Shown: positions 1-15,460 of the stretch, piece by piece
How positions within the stretch are numbered: the first letter of the stretch is position 1
How the letters are laid out: each line of letters begins with the position of its first letter
Source of the DNA: Hybos culiciformis
Lineage: Eukaryota > Arthropoda > Insecta > Diptera > Hybotidae
NCBI GenBank assembly: GCA_964007475.1
Contig: OZ023275.1
Coordinates: forward strand, 4,774,001-4,838,000
DNA length: 64,000 nucleotides
Reading direction: 5' to 3'
Made by a program: the position numbers and the translations under genes
Notes under the pieces: model-generated
The model's input: the letters and a program-made list of their open reading frames with translations, nothing else
The model's database searches: none
Told to the model about the DNA's origin: nothing

Positions 1-3000
1 TACCCAAGAGATAGAATAATGTCAGAATAATACTTGTACATGTACATTAGACTATTTTGTATGACATTTTGTACGGTATACGTTTATTTAAAATCGAATT
101 AAATTAAGTAAGACTAAGAGCATTCGGATTTTTTTTTTTTTTAATTTTAATAGTTTTAATTTATTTTTGAAACACAATTCAAAATTAATAATAATGTTCA
201 ATATCAAGAAATAAACATATTCCTGTGTTAACTTATTTGAAGCAATTTATTTTTGTAAACTTAACAATTCTCTATGTGTAATTTAAATATATATTTTCTG
301 TAAGTAAATTGTCAATTTAATTTTTAAAATTAATTTAGCTACGCTATACACAGGTGCCATATATATATTTTTGTGTATTTATATAATAACACTATAAAAA
401 TATATATAATACATAAATATTCTGTTAATTAATTATAATATTTTTAAAAATGCAAAATATTATTACTTTTGTTTAAAAATAATTTCGTAGACAATAATAT
501 GAACAAAGATCATCATTTTGTTGTGATTTATGATATTTTATTCTAACTAAATATAATTTACAATTTTATCACGGTATAATTCCAAATTTAGAAAATTTTT
601 ACAAAGTTTTTATAAACACATAATAATATTATAATATTGAATTATTTTCTTTGTATTAAATTTTAAGTTATAAAACTTTTTAATGTCATATGCCATTTTT
701 TAATTTATTTAATATTGTCCATATAAAAAGACTTAGGATGACAGTATGAAAATTTGTTATCATGAATCCAAAAAACACGTTAATGTCTTTAAATAACTAT
801 ATATTTATTATTTTATCAATTTGTAATTATTGTAATCAACTAAAAAAGTAGAAAAGAAACTATAAATATTTTCCGCTTCGAATTCTAATAGTTTTAATTT
901 ATATTATAATATATATATAGTTATCTCTTTAGTTTTCTCAATTTTCCTTTTTTTATTTTTAAAAATATTAAAAATTTAAAAAAAAAATAAAAGCTGGCTG
1001 TATTTGGGGATAAAGGCTTTTAACAAAATTTGAATATAATAAAAAATTCTAGGTCTATGGCTTCATAAAGTGAAGTATATTTAAAAAAAAAAAAAAAAAG
1101 ATTTATGATCATCATATAAATGATTTTAATAATTTTTTTCTACATTATATATTTTTTTTACAGTAAAAAGTGTAGGAAGTTTTTTCCAGGCATAAAAATT
1201 TATTTCGGCTTTATGGGTATTTTGTATTTATAAAAACATAAATGGTATGGTTCTATTATATATCTTTTTAAGAAAAAAAAAAAGAATCTAAAGCAATTTG
1301 CTGGAAACATTAATTTTACAAAGGAGAATTTTGGATATACACTTTCAATGTAAGCATAAAAATCAAGCTTAAATTATCAACGTAACTTTCTAAAGGTTGT
1401 CAAACGTAACTTTCTACAGGTTGTCATTATTTGACTTAAAATTTTGACATAGAGAAGATTTTATTTTTTCTTTGTGGCTCGAATTGTAATTATCGAGTCA
1501 GCCAAAACTGTTACACAATTAAATAATACTCTATTGTTGCTTGTTAATTTTATTTAATTTTACAAGGATTATTTTGTAATAATTATTATATAATTTATTC
1601 GAAAATAACAATGAATAAGGACGACTTCCTATAGTGTTAATGAAACATGTACATTATTTTTTAATTTTATTTAATTCTAATAAAAGTCATTCATTTATTT
1701 TTATTTATAAATAAATACATTAAATTAACCTAATATTAAAAAAAAATATTGTCGTACATTTATTTTATAATTGACATTTTCTCGAGAAAACTTAAAATAC
1801 ACACTGATAATTTCAAAATAGATAAAAATTATATAAATTTATATTTTATTATATGTTTAATAGAAAAATTAAGATATTCATTGAAAACAATATTCTAATC
1901 AATAAGTTATGTAAAGTTTTAATCAACTTAATAATCATAAGGTTAGTATTCAACAATATTATGCTTAGCTTTTTAATTTTTTTTTTTTACAAAAATAAAC
2001 TGATAATCCCGCAAATTTATGTTTATAGAATTTTATTTATTTATTACGAAAAAAAAAAAAATTAATATGAATTCATTATGGAAGATACTATGTATACTAT
2101 ACATATGATATATAGTATATTATATACATAATAAAAATAAAAATAAAAACAGAAAAATAAAAACGGAAAAATAATTCCACCCACAAAAGTATGAATTTCT
2201 ATGCCTGTCTTCTTAGCATAATAAAAAAAAATTTAATATATATAGTGTTATAACAAATTAGTCATTAAATGAAAATAAAAATAACTTAATTTTAGAAACA
2301 GGATATTTCAAGGGATTTTAATATGTTACATTTTATATATGTACATATGATTTTTTAACGACATAATTTATTTTTTTGGTATTATAGAAAAGTTTATTTA
2401 TTTACTTTTTTTTTTTGTTTTCCCATTCTTGCTTATCTCATTTTTATGAAATGTTCAGAAAATATAGGAAATTGGAATGGGAACATTTCTATTCGTTTTT
2501 ATTATTGTCATATGTATCATATATACATAATTGTTATGGACACGAGAAAATTCAAACAATCTGAGACTCATAACACATTCAAAGTCTAGAAAAAAAAAAA
2601 TAGTCTTTAAATATTTTTCATGTCGAATGAGACCACTGGAATAAATTTTTTATTTAACTTGATCATGTACCAAGAGTATTTCTTATTTTTAAATACATAA
2701 AACATGTGAACAGCTTGTCAAAGTTGAACATTACCAATTCGAATACCAAATATCACAGATAAAACTAAAAATTGTCTTTCAAATTTATGGAAAATTCGAA
2801 ATAATTACAAGCATCAAGCCCAAATTTTTGACAAAATTTATATGTATGTATTAATAACAATATTTGAATGTTTTACGTCATATTCTGAAATATAGGAAAA
2901 GTTAATTATAGATTGCACTTGTTGAGAATTTAAAAAAAAAAAATAAATAAATAAAAAAAATAAATTCGTATATCTTATGAAACATTTATTACGTCATATT

Positions 3001-4484
3001 ATAAAACGTGTACTAATGTACAGTATACATGTTGAAAAAATTCAACACTGACTGCATATAAAAACGTGAATACTATATAAATTAATACTGGTATATAAAA
3101 TTGTTTTTTAAATTATTTTGTCGAAAGTGAATATAATAAAATATGTTACATGAATATTAAAAGAATATTTTTAATTGGATCAAATAAAATTAAGAATCGT
3201 TTGGGATTATTTATTACATGTCCTAGATTCAATAATAATAAAAGTTAAAAATTTATTTTAAAAACCATAATTTTGTTCTTTTAGTAATTTTATTATTATA
3301 TTCAAAAAATAAACAAAAAATTAATTATTTTTATGTTAAACATTTGTTTTATGTATCTTCTAGTACTTGTTATTTATAGATATGTTTCGTAAATTTTATG
3401 TTTTTAATTATATTAAAATTAAAAATTCATAATGACTATATTTACTTTTTAGCTAATAATAATCATGATGGAAACAAATGGACATTATAATTTTTTAAAT
3501 AAAATCCTGAATGCATAATTTAACTAAATATTTATTTAATAAATATAGAAAAATTTGCGATAAAACTTAATTAATTATTATTTATTTGAATATTGCAAGT
3601 AATATTGTTGCGTCGCGTTGTCGCACCAATTTTCGCATTAGTCTTCATATACTTTTATATTAAACTTCATTACGTACACAGATTTCGCATTTCTAATAAC
3701 ATACATTTGTCGTTTGCAATATTATAAATCTAAGAATCCGCCTCCAGAACAAAAATATTCAAAAGCTTTTTAGAAACTACATAATTCGACTGATTTATTT
3801 TATTTTTTATATTATATGTGTTTTATATTAGAATATATATAATATACATTCATTCACATATATAATTTTAGTAGCCTCTCTATGTTTTTTTTTGCATACA
3901 TTTCAGATATGTGTTGGTCGAAGAAGAAAAAAGTTTATACATTTTTGATGTTGTATTGGTTTGAAAAAGAAAATGTACATGTATCTAACAGCAGAAGCAT
4001 GCTTATAATCGCATAAAATCAAGAAATAAAGTATGTCAAAAGCCAACGCTTTAATGAATAGGCTCTAAGATTGTATAGAAATAACATTTTAGCCAGATAT
4101 GGTTTCGAAAAAATTAAAATCATATCTTATACGGTGTGACACCTTTATTTAAAATGCAAAAATTTACTATATTAATACGTGTACACTGAAAAGATATGTA
4201 TAAAATATTTCCGGGCAAAAAAAAAGAAATATTTTTTTTTTTTTTTTATATAAAATTGATATAAAATTGTTTATTCTGTTTTCATGCATATGTATATCTT
4301 GAATAAAGTCGTGGCAGGGATCAAAAAGATAAAGCTTTTTTATTTTTTATATTCTCTAAAAATTAAAACCATGCAATTTTTTATTTGATATCTACTTAAA
4401 TCATTTTATTTCACGATCAAAGTAAAAATATATTGATTCCACGAAATGAAAATAAGACTTTTAAATCAGAGTAAGTCTTAAAAA
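1..4484. other. Non-coding AT-rich sequence
   Basis: Homopolymers, AT microsatellites and one tandem duplication (1378..1424). The 70-codon open frame at 1853..2065 is pure AT drift (Ile/Asn/Lys/Phe). No gene seen. Confidence 0.6.
1378..1424 (+). repeat. Tandem duplication, about 23 bp x 2
   Basis: CAACGTAACTTTCTAAAGGT and CAAACGTAACTTTCTACAGG, each followed by TTGT or GT, are adjacent near-identical units. Confidence 0.8.
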
Positions 4485-4637
4485 TCATTTGCAGTCGCCT
4501 TTCTTGAAGAAATTTGAGGCGAATACAGAATCTCTTTGCTTGGCCGCATCAAAGTTGACTTGTTCTTGAACTAGAAAGAAGTCCTTTGTGGTTGGAAATA
4601 TAAATGTCGTCTTCTGTAGTTCTTTAATTTCCGAAAC
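4485..4637 (-). other. Candidate terminal exon of an unidentified minus-strand gene
   Basis: Fifty open codons ending in TGA (4487..4485) with codon choices well above the local GC background. Pieces read KELQKTTFIFPTTKDFFLVQ and NFDAAKQRDSVFASNFFKKG. A possible acceptor AG is at 4638..4637 (TTATTTGAG), and AATAAA lies about 75 nt downstream (4405..4410). Against it: the pyrimidine tract is short, the plus strand of the same block also stays open behind a CAG, and I do not recognise the peptide. Confidence 0.3.
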
Positions 4638-6649
4638 TCAAATAAAATCTTGAGACAAAAAAGAGTAGAAAAATCTATTGAAAATGTTGCATTCTGTGAT
4701 GTACAATTACTGAAGTATTGCAAATAAAAAAAAATTTCTTTTTAGGTTAGAAAAATTATAACCCAGGTATCTTAAAAGTGTCTGCATGCTTGCAAATTTT
4801 ACTGATTTCGTTTTCGTATATATTTAGAAAGCTCTGTCTCATCTTGGGTAAAATTTTTTATTTTTCTATATATACACACAGAAAAATAAAATGTAAGAGA
4901 GAAAATTTATATATACATATATAATATATATTTTGTATTGAACTTTGGGCCAGCAGAACTACATTTCCGTTTTTTGTTTATTATTGAAAATAAAAATAAA
5001 AATGAATTTTATGTGCGGTTATTATAATGTTGATTGTATATACCGAAATGTATTTTTTTTTTTTGTTTTAATGTATTATTTTATATTTCTTAAGAACAAA
5101 ATATACATTGGAAAATAAGTTTTTTTGTATAAATATAAATAATTTCATACAAATTTAATTTATTTGATTGTAAACAAAAATTTTTCATTTCATATACATC
5201 AGTTTATAATTTTATATATTTTTAATGTTGTGTATATTATTTTTTTATTTTAAACGCACGCATCATGTGGTTTGAGATTATGTGATTATACATTATATGA
5301 ATTTATTTAATTTTAAAAAGTAAAAAAAAAAATCATATATTATTACATTTTTTTTTATTTTTTACTTTTGTATAATGCCAAGAAAAAGAGAAATCATGCG
5401 CTCTTATGCGAAATATAGTCTATAAACAAAAATAAATCGTATGAAAAATATCACACTTTTTTTTTTCTTCTTTTTTTTTATATTAAACAACATAATTATG
5501 TTATATGTATATGTACAATTTTACTTACTTATACTTATAGTATAAATATATAAATTTGTGACTTAAAAGTTAATAATATACATGTTGTATAGTTAGTATA
5601 GATTCAAGCATTACCTATTTGCCATAAATAAAAAAAAAACATAATAATTATTTATATAAAAAATTTATGTATATGTGTATATTTACATATTAATTCCATA
5701 TTCATAATAAAAGATACATATTTTGTATAACATAAACAATCTAATTCTAAGTTCACGATCTTATTACTTTGTAGTTGTAACGAAACTAAAATTAATTATT
5801 ACTACTATAAGACAAGTAAATTACATTTATTTATTTTAAATATATTTATAGTTTTTTCACTCTTATGCTATTTTAAAAAAAACATTTTAATTAATTACAT
5901 AAAAAAAAATTATTTAATTTTATGATTTTTTAAAACATTATATAATGTTTCCTTAATTTTTTTTTTCTGTACTTAAATAAAATGTTTTTTAATTAAGTAG
6001 AAATCAAATTTTATAAATTATTGAAAAAGATAAGTTTTTCCTTTACCAAGGAAAAAAAATAAAAACCCAAAGAACTTGTTGTCTCAGTGAATTAATTTTT
6101 TTTTGTAGTATAAAAATATGAAAATCGGACTGATAATGTTATTTACAATAAACAGCGAACTTAAATGAAAACTAAAAAAATAATAAAGCTAATAACAAAT
6201 ATAATTTCAAATGAAAATCGATAAAATAATATTTGCTTGAAGTTTGAAGTTTAAATATATTGGAATTTTATCGACCTAGAGTTTAATATTTGATTTCTAA
6301 GAAATTCGACTTATAATAAATATAGTGGGGTGGCTGTAAATTATTACAGAATATTGTGAATAACCATAATAACAATAAACAAATATTAAAATGTATAAAA
6401 ATATATATTTCTTCAAATATATAATTTAAATAAATAAAGTTCATATTTATTACTTATCAATATCAATTTTTTATTGCGACATTTTTAATAGAATAAAAAA
6501 TATACATTTAATGATTAATTAATTTTGATATTAAAATATAATGAACCATTAAAAGTTTATAACTACATATAAAAAAAAAATTAAGTCAAGTTTTATCAAT
6601 GAACTATTATAGTAAGGCAAAATTTTAACCGCCATGCATCTAATAAAGA

Positions 6650-6691
6650 TGAAAAATAAATTATGAAAAATAAATTATGAAAAATAAATTT
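6650..6691 (+). repeat. 14-bp tandem repeat x 3
   Basis: Unit TGAAAAATAAATTA, the third copy ending TTT. Confidence 0.9.
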
Positions 6692-9600
6692 CATAAAATA
6701 ATTTTCAAAACTTTAGATTTAATATTTATTTGAACAATATTTTTTAATTCTCAAAAATGGAAGTCTAAAGTTATTAATAAAATTAAATATTTTGTCAACA
6801 TAAATTTTCGCTATAAGTACATAAAAAAACAAAAGTACAAGTAGTATCTAAATAATTTGTACTTTTTAATGGTTTTGCGTTATTATCTTAATAAAACAAA
6901 ACCAAAAAAAAAAAAAAATTAAAAAAAAAACTGAAGTCTAACGACGAGATTATTTCACACTCGTTTTATATTTTATACAAATATTTATTTTATATTTTTG
7001 TGGTTCATACTTTTGTTTACAAAAAAAAAAAAAATCTAAATTTTATACTATTTCATTTTAAAATTATATGAAAAATGAAAGCGAAATTTTTTTTTTCTGA
7101 ACATAAAATATATAATATGCAAGTAATTTTCTTTTTGTTCTCAAATATAAAACATATACGTTAGAAAACTATTTGATATGGTAAAAATTTCAGCATTTTA
7201 TGTCATTTATTTATTATTTGTCAAATAAATTAACATACTTTTAGCAAAAATTATAAATTTCGATATTCACCAACATACAAAAGTGATAAATATTTTCGAA
7301 TTATTTCCATGGCTATATTAAATTCATTTCTTGACAATTATTTCACATGAGTTCTAAATGTGACATCCAACTTCATTCTTAATTAACTTACTTGCAAAAA
7401 AAAAACATAATATCAATACTTCTTTAAAATAAAAAATCGCAAAAAAGAAATTAAAATTAAAAGTAGAGAAAACATTTTATATTTTTTTATCATTTGGACT
7501 GATTTGAACCCATTTTTTATTTGAATTTTTTTTTTTGTTTTTTTTTTAGCTTTTGCATCAGCATAACTTTGAACTTTTTATTCCGATAGTTTAACGATTT
7601 GAAAATATAAAATATACTATATACATAAAATTAGAAATATTTTATGTTATCAAAATATTATGTACATTTTTCCTTTGCGGTGCACATTTTGTGGTTAATT
7701 TTCATTTCAGACATTATTATAATGCTTACTACATGTACCTACACAACAAACGGATATACGACTTGTTTATTATTATATTATACAATAATTGAAAAAATAC
7801 AATTTTATTTTCATGGAATTTGTAATAAGATAGCATTGAGAAATCACTAAACAATATTGTATAGAAAATTGAATATTCATATTTTTTTATATTTTTAATT
7901 GATCTCTTTGCAGAAGTTATCGAAAAAGTCATAAATTTGACATTATTTCAATAAATATTATGGCATTTTAAATTAGAATCATTGAAAAAAAAAAAATAAA
8001 AAATAAAAATTAAAAATAAAAAATTAAAATAAATAGAACATCAAGAATATAAGGTTATTCGTACAGTAAAATTATGTTAATGTTTTTATGGATATGACAT
8101 ACGTACAATAATATTATGTACATATGGACGTTTTGTAACTCGTATATATACATTATTTTATATTTTATATTTACATAAATGTATAAATTATATAGACTTA
8201 TAAAAAAAAATATTTATGTTTTTTTTTGAAAAAAAAAAAAATAAAACGTAAAAATATATATAAATTATAAATACATATATGTATATTATTTTATTATTCT
8301 TATCAAAACTATACATTGATAAGATACGGTTACGCAAGTTGAAAAAAAAAGAATGATTAAGTCAACAAAAATAAACTCCCCACATATTCCCCATAAAAAA
8401 AAAATGTAAATAAAATAGGGTATACTACTCGTATATTAACTATATATATTCATTTATATATTAAGCCTGGGCATAGAATTTCATATATAAGCATAATGTT
8501 AAGTTAATTAAATAAAAAAAATAAATAAATAAATAAATAAAAGATTATAAAGTCTAATTTAGTACTTAACACGTTTGCAAATTAAATTAATCAAAAATTT
8601 TAGAACATATATTTTATATACATATTCTATATTCAACACACAATCATAGTGTAAATTCTTCATAAATCACGATTGTAGACAATTCAATATTGAATATAAT
8701 AATAAAATATGTTTGATATATGCATTAAATTTAAAAGATAATAATCTCATTATATAATAGTCATTATTATAATATTATTTTAAGTTTATGTACATTTTAT
8801 TAATGAATGAATCGCATAATATTAGTGAGTGTAGATGGTTCATTAATTCTATACTATTGATTTAATTAAATAAAATTAAAAAAAAAAAGAAAAAATAAAT
8901 CTTTTTTTTTTTTTTACTTTATAATAAATTTTATTTGCGATAATTTTATTTTTTTAATTGATTAGGTACTTACTTACTTACTTTTATAAATGAATACGTA
9001 GCAATTTATTTCAAGATTAAGTGAATAACAAATTTTTACAAATTAAAATTTTATTCATTCATTCATTCAGGTCATTGATTGCGATTATTTTTGACATTTG
9101 CAAATTATTGTCGCGAAGCTAAAAATTTTTACAAATAAAAATTATAACACTGAAAAGTTAAAAATGACCACACTATTAGTTTCGGAATGATAAATTATTT
9201 GAAAAATGATAACCTATAAAGATTTAATATTTAATAGTGAGTTTAAGTGAAGTTGAAGAAAAACTGAGCGAAAAACTGTTGCATGGATAGAGCGTTTTAT
9301 GAGTATGAGTTCTTGAACTTTGAAATATATTTAAATAGAGAAAAATCAAGAACTGCCATAATTTTAAAAGTCAAAACAATTGTCTTAGAACTATCGGCTT
9401 TCGACTGGAATGGAATCTGCAGCCCTCGATGCAGCCTATTAGAATATTATAAATTAATGTCTGTATACTAATAAGACGATATATTATTGCCGACACATGC
9501 CATGTTAATACTATAATAAAAGATATATTTGGCATGCTTGCATTTATTAAGCTGCTTATGAATTATTTTTTGGATTTTTATTTTTATTTATGCAAAAAAT

Positions 9601-12600
9601 ATTTTCATCATAATATTAATAATTAAAATAAATATTATAAGTATATTTTTGGTTTTTCGGTTTTTCTAACAGCAGCTATTATTAAAATATTAAAAATGTA
9701 TCCCTAGTATAAGTAGGTATATTGTGTATTCTGGTTGTTGACAAAATACACAAACTTGCGCCATGGAGTAAAATACCGGAAAGAAATAAAAAAAATTCGT
9801 TCTCATGTTTCATCAAAACAAAAAAAAGAAGAAAAGTAGGGAGAGAAATACTTTTACAAATTTTAATTTTTTTAATTTTTACATTGATAAACTTATTCCA
9901 GAAAAAAAAAAAAAAATAAAATAAATTTAAAACAAAATAAAATAAGGGTTATTATAATTATAATAATGTTTATCTTTTTCGATACTTTAAACTACATTAT
10001 TTGTTAACAAAAAATTGAATTATCAATTCTTTTTTTCCCCAAAGATATTTTTTCAAACTTTGTGACATAATTATTGGACTTGGACTGTCACCAAAAACTT
10101 TTAAACGATTTTTACTTAAATTGTGTAAAACTAACATTTTTTAATTTTCATTTCGATTTCTATATCCATTTCATTTAAAATCACATTTTTTCAGGTCTGA
10201 AAATTGAATTAAATATACTTGATGATTATTAAAGCAATAATCTATTTTAAAGGTTTAAATATTAGTCAGTTGAGAATATTAAACTAGAGCCAAAAATGTA
10301 ATATTATTATAAATCAATAAAAACTTGATGACAGTTAATAAATGAATTATTAATTTTTTAATCAATTAAAGTTAAAGACAATATTTTTCTTTTTGTAAAT
10401 TTTCCACATATCATATACAAAATCCACTATTAAATAAAAATTTGTTAATGTGATTTACAACAAAACAATAATATATGTAACTATTATACATAGTATCATA
10501 AAAAAATAAACTTTAATTGAAGGGCAGTTGAATTAGAAATAATGTTATAAATTTGTTATTATCTATCCTAATTACTGGCTGGTACAGAAATTTAAAGATA
10601 AAAATGATATCAGTCTTGGTTACCATATAGTAAAGAAGGGGAAAAAAAATAATTGTGATTAAAAATTTTATTACATACATAGGTACATATATTTTGAAAT
10701 AACATAATAATATGAAGAGACTATTTTTATTATAAATAAATATTCCTGCTTATGTTTGGACCAAGAAAAACTATTCACACTAATAGAATACTGATATTTA
10801 GTTTAGTTTCTATTTTTGACAATTAGTTGTTTTTTTTGTATTTTTTTGAATCAATAAAAACAGTTCCAAGAATCTGAAAATAAAAAAAAAAAACAGAAAA
10901 GCTGGCAACTTTCCTGTCCCAAAATTTGTAGTTTTCTGTGTACAAACTAGCCTTTAATAATGTGAAGCTAAAGCAAATACCATTTAAATAAATTTTCGGA
11001 ATTCTGATTTATTAAAAAAAATAGTTATTTGGTACTAAATGTTCATATTTTCATATAGACATTTTGGTTTGAGATACAAAGGACAGTACGCGGTGTCCGT
11101 AGTGCTTTGAGAAATGATTTAAAAATTTTTTTTGTTAAAATTTAATTATATGAGACAAATGTTGTAATTAGCATTATTTAAGCTCATCGGGAATTCTGTT
11201 AATTCAAACAGAATAAATGTTTTAAAAAATATAAAGAACATTTTGAGAATACACAAAATTGATTTTGAATGAAATCTATTTTATGTCTCTCAACAAAAGC
11301 ATCTCTAAAATGTAAATGACATCATGAAAGTTTTGTTCAAAAAATATAAAATCTTAGATATAGTAATTTTATTTTTTTTGCTCATTGAATCATTCCTCTG
11401 ACGAATGATATTATATAGGGTATAGTTGGGTGATATTGCATAATTTGTTACATTATTAATCAGAATAGAAAAACTATATATATATATATATATAGGTCAA
11501 ACATATACTTAGTATAGTATTAAGATGTAAATAGTTTTTATATTTGAACTAAGTTATTGAAATTTTAAATAAATGTAGTTTACTTAAGAGAAAAAAAGAA
11601 GTTCAACTAAAACAATGTAGACTAAAAACTTAATTTTAATTTTCCTAAATTTATCTCTTTCAGTCTTTTATTCACAAATTTTTAAGGTTAAGTGTACAAG
11701 TAAATTAACCGGTATACATATTATATTCTCTTAGATACTTTTTTTATATCTTTTAGAACCAGTTTTAATCTTTTATTTTTTTTTTTTATTAAAGTAACAT
11801 TAAAGTAATTATGTTTACTTGAGCCAATTATTACAAAAATGAACCCATCTTTACCCTAAATTCCAAAAAATGAAGAAATCTATTAAAATAAACGATTTTG
11901 TCACTATATTTTTAGTGTGAAATACAATGAATGAATGACCTGAAATTCTAGAACAAAGGTGTTTGTAGTGATTTCTTTGTGCTAGCCAATTAAATTCTAG
12001 TCCAAGTAAGTTTATTGACTTCTAACAAATGACCAAGGATTCAAGAGCATCGTGCAAGATTTAAAATTGTCTTAAATATATTTTAAAAGATATTAATAAG
12101 ACTTAATTTGCAAATTAAGTACTTTTTCGACTCCATTACCAAGTTGATATTAAAAAAATGGAATTATAAAGTACAATTCTATAAGCAAAAAACATATAAA
12201 AATAAGTACATAGGTTGATTCGTATAATCTAGGATCAAAATCTCTCTAAGACCTTTTTCTATTCTCAACACTTGAATTTAAAATATTGTACTTTTCTAAT
12301 CATATAACAAAATAGTGTGATAGCGTATTATTAATCATTATAAGTATATTATTATATTTAAAAAAAAAATCAAATCTAAAATAAAAGTAGATTTGATATA
12401 TTAAATTGTATTTATGATGTTAATAATATAAAATAATGTATTAAGGTGGGTACCATTTATACCAATTTGGAAATACGTACGTGTATATACACTTAAAAGT
12501 TTTTATATTATGAGTTGTAACAAATAATCACGAAATAATATACATTTATATGAAATGTTGTTTTGTAAATATAATAAAAAAAAAGTTATTTTCCATTTTT

Positions 12601-15403
12601 TTTATTTTTTTTTTTTTAATATTAATTTGTTTTTGTTTTTTGATTTTCATATAATATAGTATAAATATCGTCACCTTTAATACGTTCAATAAATTTCACA
12701 ATCAGAAGTTAAAATTAATAAATATAGTATTTTAAAAAATTGTGATATTTATTCTTTTAGAACGTTACTGTGAATTTAAGGAAACACCTAGACCTGCATA
12801 TATACTTATCAACATTCTAATTATTAAATTGTTGTAATAACAATAAGACGGTGCATCCAATGGAATATTTATTAATTCGAGCTTAATAAATTTTTTTTAA
12901 TTATATATTTTACTTTGTTAAATAAATTTATGTGTATATATAAAATCAAAGAGGATATTCTATAAAAATAAGTATCGATACAATAAGTATCGATATACAC
13001 ACGTATTAATAATAAAATATTTTTATCTGTTTCTTTATAAGATAATGATATTTAAAAATTATATTATTGTTGTTTTGCATAAAATGTTGTAATATTGGAG
13101 GACGGTCAAACAAGTTTTATATTTTTTCTTCATAATAGATTTGATTTCTAATTAATTTCTTAAAATAAATTGTATTTTTTTTTTTTTGTTTTTACGTTTC
13201 ATATCTTAGAAATTAAAATTAAATTCAGTTTTCAGAAATGATTTACATCAAAATGTATATAATTGGCTTCGTGCTTTAAATTATTCTAATGTTATAATAA
13301 TATTATACAAAATGCATGTGTTTCTATATAAAATTATTATTCATTATAAATATTTTTAACAAAATCTTAAATTTTTTTTAAACTTATATTTTTTCTTTAT
13401 TTATAGGAATAATTTTAACACTTCAAATATAACGAGGGTACGTTGAAACAAAAAAGTTTGCAAAAACAGCGCAGAATTGCAAAAATCAATTCAATGTGCA
13501 ATATAGTTTTTTATATACTTGGTCCACAATTACGATAGTTTTGAATAATTTCAATAATTATATAGAAGTAATTTTCGATTAATTTCGAACTTAACCATCG
13601 ATAATTTACAAATAACTGACATTTATGACAATTTATATCAAATAAATTAAGTACATTAAATTACATTTAATTTATGATATTACCAAGTTTAATAATTCTT
13701 ATCGGCCTTTAATAACTCTTCCGTGTTTGCTACAACAAACCAATTAAAATTGTTTTTTTTTTTTAATAATTTCTTTTAAAGTATAGTATTATTTTATAAA
13801 TACACAACATTAGGTATATAAAAGAGGTAAGATTAAATATGTACAATGTACATATTTATGTTTTATATAAACAAAAAAAAACAAAAAAATTAAGGAACAA
13901 TTAATATTTTATACTCAATTATTTATGTATAAAAATAAATAAATGACATCAAGTTGGTTGTGTTTTTTGTTTTTTTCTTTATTAATACATCGGTTTTTAG
14001 TAATTTCCCTATGAGGATTAAGGCTTGGTTTTGTAAATAAGTAATCAACATTATAAATGAAATATTATTCACAACTAAAATGGAAATGAAGAAAAAAAAA
14101 AATAATAATTTTTTTTTTGAACTTAAATCAGGTTGTTTAATTAAAATATAATGTATATGTACATAAAAGAGGCAGGTTTTATATTTTATGTAATATTATT
14201 AAAAGTTTATTTTTATTACAAGTAAAAATTAAAAAAAAAAAAAAAAAAACTTTTCATCAAAATGAAATAATAATTTGAAGAAAAATGAATATAGGACAAT
14301 AAAGTTATGTTATTGTTTAAAATTATACAAAAACTTACATAAATAATAACTTGTAAACATATAGTGTTTTTTTTTATACTTATAATATGACTTTAGATTA
14401 TAAAATGCTTTTATAACATAACTAAGTATATTAATTAAAATTATTCTTTAAATTCTTAGAAATATTGTTCTGAAATAATTTTAAATTTTTTTATTATGAA
14501 ATTAATTGTACCAATTATATCCAAAAAAGTTTTCATTTATTAATCCATAAGAGACAAAATAAATTAATTTTTGAAAATTTTAAATATGTCCATAAGTCTT
14601 TCTTCAAAATATAAAATAGTTGAATACCGAGACAGTTCTGTCATAAAAAAAAAAAAAGAAATCAAATATATTTGACATAGTTTCAACAAAAATATATACA
14701 TTTATGTACATTTATATATCTTTTTTTTTCCTCAAACAAAATTATCTAATTGAAAAATTAAAATAAAAATCAGTATACAGACTCGAATTACAGAAATTTA
14801 ACATATGGAATATTTTTTTATGAAGAAGTATCTCTAATACACATGTAAACGAAATTAATTCAGAATCTTTTTTTTTTTTTCTTCAAATATATATTTATTA
14901 TAGAACCAAAAAAAAATTTATGAGAATCTTATATGTATGTGTGTAAAATCATAAATATAAATACAAACAAAAAAGAGGTAAGTATGTGTTAAAAAATTTT
15001 TGTGTGATTTTGAAAATGTATCTTCAAAAAATGTATCTTTAAAAATTTAATATCTTTGTAATTAATTGTAAACAAGCATTAATTTTAATTTGTTCTAAAA
15101 TCCAATTGGAATAAATTTAAAATTATAAATTAAATTGAGTTAATTTTAATTTTTGAATAAAGAAAAAAAATTTTAAAAACACAACAAGACATCCCGTCAA
15201 TTGAATTCGAGCAAGATAACAAAAATTCTCAGCTATTTTTTTGTGTATTTTAAAATTAATAATGAAAAAAATAGCACCACATCCTCTGATAAAATTTAAA
15301 AAAAAATTTTTAAAATGGAAGATCTAAGATTTTTTTTTTCACATGACTATTTTAATCTTTTTTTTTTTTTTTAATTTACTTTTATTATTTAAAAACATCA
15401 TTT

Positions 15404-15460
15404 TAAAATAAAAACGATACAAAAAAAATAAAAACGATACAAACCAAATAAAAACGATAC
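15404..15460 (+). repeat. 20-bp tandem repeat, about 3 copies
   Basis: Unit AAATAAAAACGATAC preceded by a variable 5-base spacer; ATAAAAACGATAC is identical in all three copies. Confidence 0.85.

Noticed and set aside
9283..9471. 62-codon plus frame and competing minus frames
   Set aside because: All three minus frames and the plus frame stay open over the GC-richer 9391..9446; no strand can be preferred and nothing is recognised.
12759..12840. Plus-strand acceptor TTCTTTTAG followed by open frames
   Set aside because: Two frames are equally plausible, both short, with no recognisable peptide.
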